A program made the position numbers and the translations under genes. The notes beneath the pieces were generated by a model. That model saw only the letters and a program-made list of their open reading frames with translations. It did not search any database and was not told the DNA's origin. From JBBRHH01 sp963788015 (lineage in GTDB: Bacteria > Planctomycetota > Phycisphaerae > Tepidisphaerales > Tepidisphaeraceae), in assembly GCA_963788015.1 (NCBI GenBank), contig CAWBEY010000002.1, positions 1 to 64,000 of the forward strand: 64,000 bases of DNA, read 5' to 3'. Below are positions 59,601 to 64,000 of this stretch, piece by piece (the stretch's first letter is position 1; each line of letters begins with the position of its first letter).

Positions 59601-61597
59601 CGCCCAGCAGCGCATCGGCGTCGCCGATGTCGGAGGAGGCAATGCGCTGGAGTTCCCGGCCGCTGGCGGCGTCGTACACCATCAGGTAGTCGCCGTCGCT
59701 TGGAAGGACAAACAGCCGGCCATCGCGCACGAGGGCGGCGTTGTAGTTCCAGGGCTTGGTGTTTGTCATGATCCCACCCTGCGGATTGGCGCCGCATTTT
59801 CCGTTTGGGCACCATCATTCCAAACTGCGGGTTATTGACCATCTCGCGCGGATAGATGTTCAGCCAGGCGATCGATCCGTTGTATGCATCGATTGCCGCC
59901 ACCGCGCCGAGGTTCGTGATGCAGAAGACCCGGCCGCTGGCGTAGGAGAGGTGGGAGACGGGATCGGCGTCCATGTTCATGCCCCCGCCAAACATATTCC
60001 CGCCGCCGGCCGAGGAGGCAACGTAACACGACCAGCGGAACTTCCCGCTGGCAAGGTCATAGCAGAAGATGTCGCACTCTTCCTGTGTGCCGCCGCGGGC
60101 CGTGACGTAGACGTTGTCGCCCACCACCAGGGGGCAACCGCTGAAGCTGAGGCCCTTGTTGGCCATCGCGGCGATGTCGCGGGGGCCGCTGTTCCATTTT
60201 TCCTTGCCGGTGTCGCGATCCACGCAAACTAGCCGCGTGCCCAGCGCGCCGGTGGGCTGGCCGTTGTTCATGCGGGCTGCCAGATCAGGCATGCCCATGA
60301 CGGCGACGACACTATTTTCAGCGAGCGTCAGGCTGTTTTGCCGGGGCATTTGAAACGGGCTGAAGCCGTAGTTCTGCATGAACTGCTGGGCGTTGGCCAT
60401 CCCATCCCCGGCGCGCGGCAGCTTGTAGACGCCGTTTTGCCCGCCGTAAGTCTGCACCCACCCCGGCAGCGGCACGCCGCTTTCCATCTGCACGGCGTAG
60501 AGGCGCAGGCCATCCTGGAAAAACATCTGCCCGCGATCCACGGCTGGCATGACGGTCATGGTCATGCCCATGCGCTCGGATTGATCGTACTGAGCCCGAA
60601 GCTGCACGGACGCCGGATCTTTGGCATCGGAACGAACCGGCGGGACGTAGGCGGCCGTGAAAACGCGCGCCCCGGCCGGCCTTTGGCAACCGGCACGCGC
60701 GAGCGCGACGCATCGCCGCCCACGGTCGGCCAGGAATCGGTGGCGCTTGGCCCGGCGGCAACGACCTTCTCGCCGCGCAGGTCCTCGGCGGCCTTGGTAA
60801 ACACCACATCCGCGCCTGCGACCCTTCCAACCTCATTGGGGAAGCTCTTTTTCATTTCGTCCAGGCTCATGTCAGATGCAGCCTCATCGCCCATCATGTG
60901 ATGCGCGATCACTGAGCGGAACAGCACCTTGGGCCGCTCGACGCTCAGATTTGGATGCCCGTTGGCGCTGGCGGCGGAGTTGCCAAGTAACCTGTCGCAG
61001 ATGGATGCAGCGGCCGAGAATTCGCCGTTTTCCAGGTAGAGGTCGATCAAGCGAAGGCCGGCCTGTTTACCGGATTCGGTCACAAAGTACGTCGCAAACA
61101 CGTCGTGAAGCGTGCGCAGATCATCGGCCCGGGCATTTTCCAGCATCGAGGCGGCCACTGGCTCGAATTTCTGACGGTAGACGTCCAGCCCCTCCTGCGG
61201 CCATTTCGATAGGCGCTCCGTCACCGCTTCCAGCACCGACTTGTACTGAATGATGTTCTGTTTCTCGTCCGTGCGCGAGGGGACGACGCACTTGTTCAAT
61301 ACCGGGTTGGTAATGATCTCCTGAAACCAGGCGGCGGCCTTGGCCCAGTCCTTCTGGCTTTCCATGCGGTCGCCGTTGGCGAGCTTGTCCTGTGCGGTGG
61401 AGTTTTCGTTGACATAAACGCCCAAGTGCGTGTCATGCCCGGCGGCGGGGTTGTTGTCGTCTACCAAGATCGGACCGCCGCGCATGCGGAGTTCGGCGGA
61501 GGTTGCCAGCGGCGCCAGGGGCAACGCGGCAAGGACGGCGGCGGCCAAAAGCGCGGGGGCGGGACACGAATCGCAAGGCGAGTTTCGAGGCGATCAT
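56671..61597 (-). CDS. Very large exported TPR / PQQ-like beta-propeller protein
   Basis: A protein of about 1640 aa with an N-terminal signal (ALLAAAVLAALPLAPLATSA). The first 350 residues are helical and TPR-like (DWAKAAAWFQEII). A beta-propeller section follows with repeats such as LVCVDRDTGKEKW and FCYDLASGKFRW, a second TPR section lies around YLTALASDPGNVEARMVYTE, and a last propeller section has LLALDFADGKPIWQTRL. Such proteins are typical of Planctomycetota, act in the periplasm and have no firm function. Frame changes near 59790 and 60680, and one inside the signal peptide near 61550, split it. It starts 30 nt after mtnP. Confidence 0.8.
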
Positions 61598-61627
61598 AAA
61601 TGCTCCGTCGAACGGGTCGTACGCAGG

Positions 61628-62593
61628 TCATGGACCCGCCGAGTCGTTTGAAGGCGCGGCATCCGCGCCGTTGGCGGTCGGTCCAAGATACTTGATCCAC
61701 AAGGGGGCCAATCGTTGCACCTCATCTTGGGGGATTTGGGCTTTGTCGGACCAGATTGCCAGCTCCAGGGCCGTGTGGGCCGGCGAAGGAGGCAGGGCAT
61801 CGCCTTTCTGCGCCAGCAGCGCGATGGCCCGGCGGATCAGGCTCAGGGCGTTGGCGCTGGTGGCCTGCAGATTTCCGATGATCTCCGCCAGGAGCGCCTG
61901 CTTTGACGGGGCGGCCGGTGTGTCGCCGGGGTGTTTGGGCTGGGGCCGCCAGCTATCGTAGTCAGTCACCAGCGCCACCAGGGCGTAGCTGATCTGGGCC
62001 TCGCGCCAGCCTGGCTTCGGGCATGGCGGTCATGCCGATCAAGTCGCCGCCCCACAGGCGGTGCATCAGGCTTTCGGCACGGGTTGAAAACGCGGGGCCT
62101 TCCATGCAGACGTAGCAGCCGCGGTGGTGAATCTTGTGATCGCCCTGGGCGTTCGCGGCGGCTTCCAGCAGGATTTGACGCAACACCGGGCAAAAAGGTT
62201 CCGCCAGCTCGACATGGACGGCCGAGCGATCAAAGAAGGTTCCGGGCGCTGGCTCGTCTTGTCGATGATCTGATCGGCGATGACCAGGTCGCGCGGGCGG
62301 CATTCTTCCCGAAGGCTGCCCACCGCGCCGCTGGCGATGATGTGCGTCACGCCAAGCTGCTTCAATGCAAAGATGTTGGCGCGGTAGGGGACTTGGGTGG
62401 GATTGAGCAAGTGGCCCGGGCCGTGGCGGGCCAGCACGAAGACTTCCAAACCTTCGAGCTGAATCTGCACGATGGCATCGCTGGGCGGGCCAAAGGGCGT
62501 GTCAACAGCGTGACGCTGGCCATCTTGTTGTGCGTTTTGAAGCAGATCGCCCAGACCCGAGCCACCAATCAGCCCCACGCGAATGTCGCTCAT
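61628..62593 (-). CDS. mtnP: S-methyl-5'-thioadenosine (or purine nucleoside) phosphorylase
   Basis: An enzyme of about 320 aa that splits methylthioadenosine to adenine and methylthioribose-1-phosphate in methionine salvage. MSDIRVGLIGGSGLGDLL is the phosphate-binding start, then VFVLARHGPGHLLNP, NIFALKQLGVTHIIASGAVG and CYVCMEGPAFSTRAES, with DLIGMTAMPEARLAREA near the purine site. Frame changes near 62250 and 62005 break it. The final 60 residues extend past the core and are Ala-rich. An HAD phosphatase of MtnX type lies 17 kb away. Purine nucleoside phosphorylase activity cannot be excluded. Confidence 0.88.
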
Positions 62594-62634
62594 GGCCAAC
62601 AGTGTAGGTGCGGGAAATGGGTTCTCAAGACGAC

Positions 62635-62943
62635 TTAATAACCCGCGACGGCAAGTTCAAGTGCTCCGGTGAGCAGCCCGATAAAGGCCGTGAGCAAGGC
62701 GGCGACGATCTGGCTGTCGGGAATGCCTTCTGGGTCGCGCAGCGCGCCAACCACGGTGAGGACGATGGCCGCCACCGCCAGAAGCACCGGGACGATTGCC
62801 AGCGAAAGGGCGGCATTGAAGCCGACGCAGGCAAAGAGGAAGAGAGCAACGCCGACGAGGGTCGCTCCGATGGAGAGAGCGCCGCCGATCGCGGCGGCCG
62901 AGAGGCGGGGATTGGGGGATAAGATCTGCGGGGGAGCGTCCAT
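62635..62943 (-). CDS. Small membrane protein, DUF4190-like
   Basis: A 102-aa protein starting MDAPPQILSPNPRLSAAAIG, with three hydrophobic segments (LSIGATLVGVALFLFACVGF, ALSLAIVPVLLAVAAIVLTV and IVAALLTAFIGLLTGALEL). A GALRDPEG turn lies between the last two. It reads in frame with the zinc-ribbon gene upstream, so the two could be one 169-aa protein. I prefer separate genes because the joining stretch is poor coding sequence and a one-base shift gives the zinc ribbon its own natural end. Function unknown. Confidence 0.5.
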   Translation of the reverse strand: MDAPPQILSPNPRLSAAAIGGALSIGATLVGVALFLFACVGFNAALSLAIVPVLLAVAAIVLTVVGALRDPEGIPDSQIVAALLTAFIGLLTGALELAVAGY

Positions 62944-62987
62944 GCCCGGAAAGTATAAACGAATGAAGTGGGCGTAGTGGAAAGCGC

Positions 62988-63144
62988 TCAGGCGGCGATG
63001 GTTTTGGCAGGGGTGGGCTTGCGCCTCGGGAACGCGGAATTTCTGGCGGCAGAACTGGCAGGTGACCAATTTACCCCGCACCTCCTCGGGTACGGCCAAT
63101 ACCTTGCGGCAACGAAGATTCGGACATAAAAGTTGAACGGCCAT
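62988..63144 (-). CDS. Small zinc-ribbon protein (MJ0042-like)
   Basis: The product begins MAVQLLCPNLRCRKVLAVPE and continues VRGKLVTCQFCRQKFRVP. Its Cys pairs at about residues 7/12 and 29/32 form a zinc ribbon of the kind found in many small Planctomycetota proteins. With one base change near 63030 it ends RRKPTPAKTIAA and stops at 62988, about 51 aa. Without that change it runs on into the membrane protein. This interpretation is tentative. Confidence 0.45.
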
Positions 63145-63222
63145 AATCGAGTCTCCGCCAAATTTATCGGCACCGGGCAGAGAAGACTTGAGTTGCGGTT
63201 TTTGGGCGGCACTTGCAAAAAC

Positions 63223-64000
63223 TCAGGGCGTTTTGGATTGGTGGAGCGGCCCATATCGCCGCAGGTCTGGCCATTTCAGGGCGGTGCAGGCGACGACCAC
63301 AAGCGTTCCGATGCCGCCGCCCACCACCGACGCCACCGCCCCAAAGGCGCGGGCGGTCAGGCCTGATTCCAGGCCGCCCAGCTCGTTGCTTGCCCCGATA
63401 AAGATGTTGTTCACGGCCGATACGCGCCGCGCATCTCGTCGGGCGTCAGCACCTGCACCAGCGTGTGACGAACCACGACTGAGACATTGTCAAAGGCGCC
63501 GATTATAAAGAGCATGGAAAACGAGACGCCGAAGCTGGTGGACAGGCCAAAGACAACGGTGGCCGCCCCAAAGCCGGCCACGGCCAGGAGCATCGTCCGG
63601 CCGGCGTGCTTCATTGGCGGTAAATGGGCGATCAACATCGCCATGGCCAGCGCTCCAATCGCCTCGGCCGCCCGCAGCCAGCCGTAACCCACCGCCCCCA
63701 CGTGCAGGCGATCCTTCGCGAACAACGGCAGCAGGTAGACTGCCCCTCCAAGCAGCACCGCGAACAGATCAAGCGTCATCGTCGCCAGGATGATGCGGGT
63801 GTTGCGCACGAAGTGAATGCCGGCCATCAGGCGCTGCAGGATCGGGGTGTCGGTATCCGCATTTGTCCGCCCCTCCCTCACCTGCTTCACCAGCAGCATC
63901 GACGCGGCGAAAGCGATGCCGCAAATGGCGTCCACGAGGTAGGCGATGCGGACCGAATGAAAATGGATCAGGCTCTGGGCGATCACGAGCCCGCCCAGGG
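63223..64000 (-). CDS. MFS transporter, C-terminal part (EntS-like exporter)
   Basis: This is the 3' part of a gene whose start lies beyond the right edge. About six membrane helices are visible. The loop after IAFAASMLLVKQVREGR is typical of the MFS_3 exporter group, as is the late TPDEMRGAVYAVNNIFIGAS motif, followed by ALKWPDLRRYGPL at the C-terminus. One frame change near 63415 separates the last 60 residues. The group exports siderophores or drugs; the substrate is unknown. Confidence 0.8.

Noticed and set aside
1..64000. CRISPR arrays, insertion sequences, prophage or integrase genes
   Set aside because: No regularly spaced repeats and no transposase, integrase, Cas or phage structural motif was seen in any frame. 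The repeats found are palindromes and short GC-rich units.

Overview
The window reads as two unrelated pieces of bacterial DNA joined near position 8600. The left piece (1 to about 8600) has a gene set and style I associate with Chloroflexota/Thermomicrobia (inference only): a glutamine synthetase tail, an SDR oxidoreductase, a nucleotide-sugar reductase, a SpoU rRNA methyltransferase, an acetyl-CoA synthetase-like ligase, a GNAT acetyltransferase and two Dpp/Opp-type permeases. Nearly every gap there holds a long perfect or near-perfect inverted repeat. The right piece (about 8600 to 64000) looks like a Planctomycetota chromosome, probably Phycisphaerae-like. The signs are LExRQLL-type N-termini on exported proteins, a PEP-CTERM-like tail, a TIGR03790-like protein, small CxxC zinc-ribbon proteins, a very large TPR/beta-propeller protein, and CACGGGCG and ACCACGGAGGCACGGAG intergenic repeats. 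At the join two genes are both decapitated, a permease on the minus strand and a CYTH-domain protein on the plus strand, with no mobile element between them.

Layout of the right piece: aldehyde dehydrogenase (9-10.5 kb); surface glycan genes FkbM/GT4 with a divergent GT2 (10.7-13.9 kb); secreted glycoside hydrolase (14-15.7 kb); translation block rpsB, tsf, cysS (16-19.8 kb); exported CAP/CBM6 protein and a PEP-CTERM-like mini-gene (20-22.5 kb); TIGR03790-like protein (23.2-24.9 kb); sigma factor, anti-sigma factor and CpxP/Spy-like protein operon, then a membrane-anchored sedolisin protease (25-28.8 kb); polA and argJ (28.9-33 kb); a three-repeat lipoprotein and a DUF1206 membrane protein (33.3-35.2 kb); MarR regulator with RND pump and adaptor (35.3-40.8 kb); a large DUF2231/heavy-metal-binding membrane protein and a stand-alone nuoD (40.8-44.6 kb); an HAD phosphatase, M20 peptidase and class III aminotransferase operon (44.7-48.1 kb); a toxin-antitoxin relic; a PaaK-like ligase and a lipoprotein phosphatase (48.6-51 kb). 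A long run of minus-strand genes then reaches the right edge: MFS exporter, zinc ribbon, membrane protein, mtnP, TPR/beta-propeller protein, parA, ettA, parB, a perfect parS site, a membrane-anchored HTH protein and a ferredoxin-NADP reductase-like enzyme.

Many genes, including the essential tsf, cysS and polA, are split by one-base frame changes, while neighbours such as rpsB, argJ, nuoD, parA and ettA are intact. The simplest reading is uncorrected indel error in the assembly, not decay, so split genes are annotated here over their full reconstructed span.

The most interesting region is the segregation locus at 52-56.6 kb. There parA and parB flank the translation factor gene ettA, a perfect 16-bp parS lies 9 bp past the parB stop codon, and the next gene encodes a protein with an N-terminal HTH, one membrane helix and a C-terminal coiled coil. 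That protein could tether the replication-origin region to the membrane. No tRNA, rRNA, CRISPR array, transposase or phage module was recognised.
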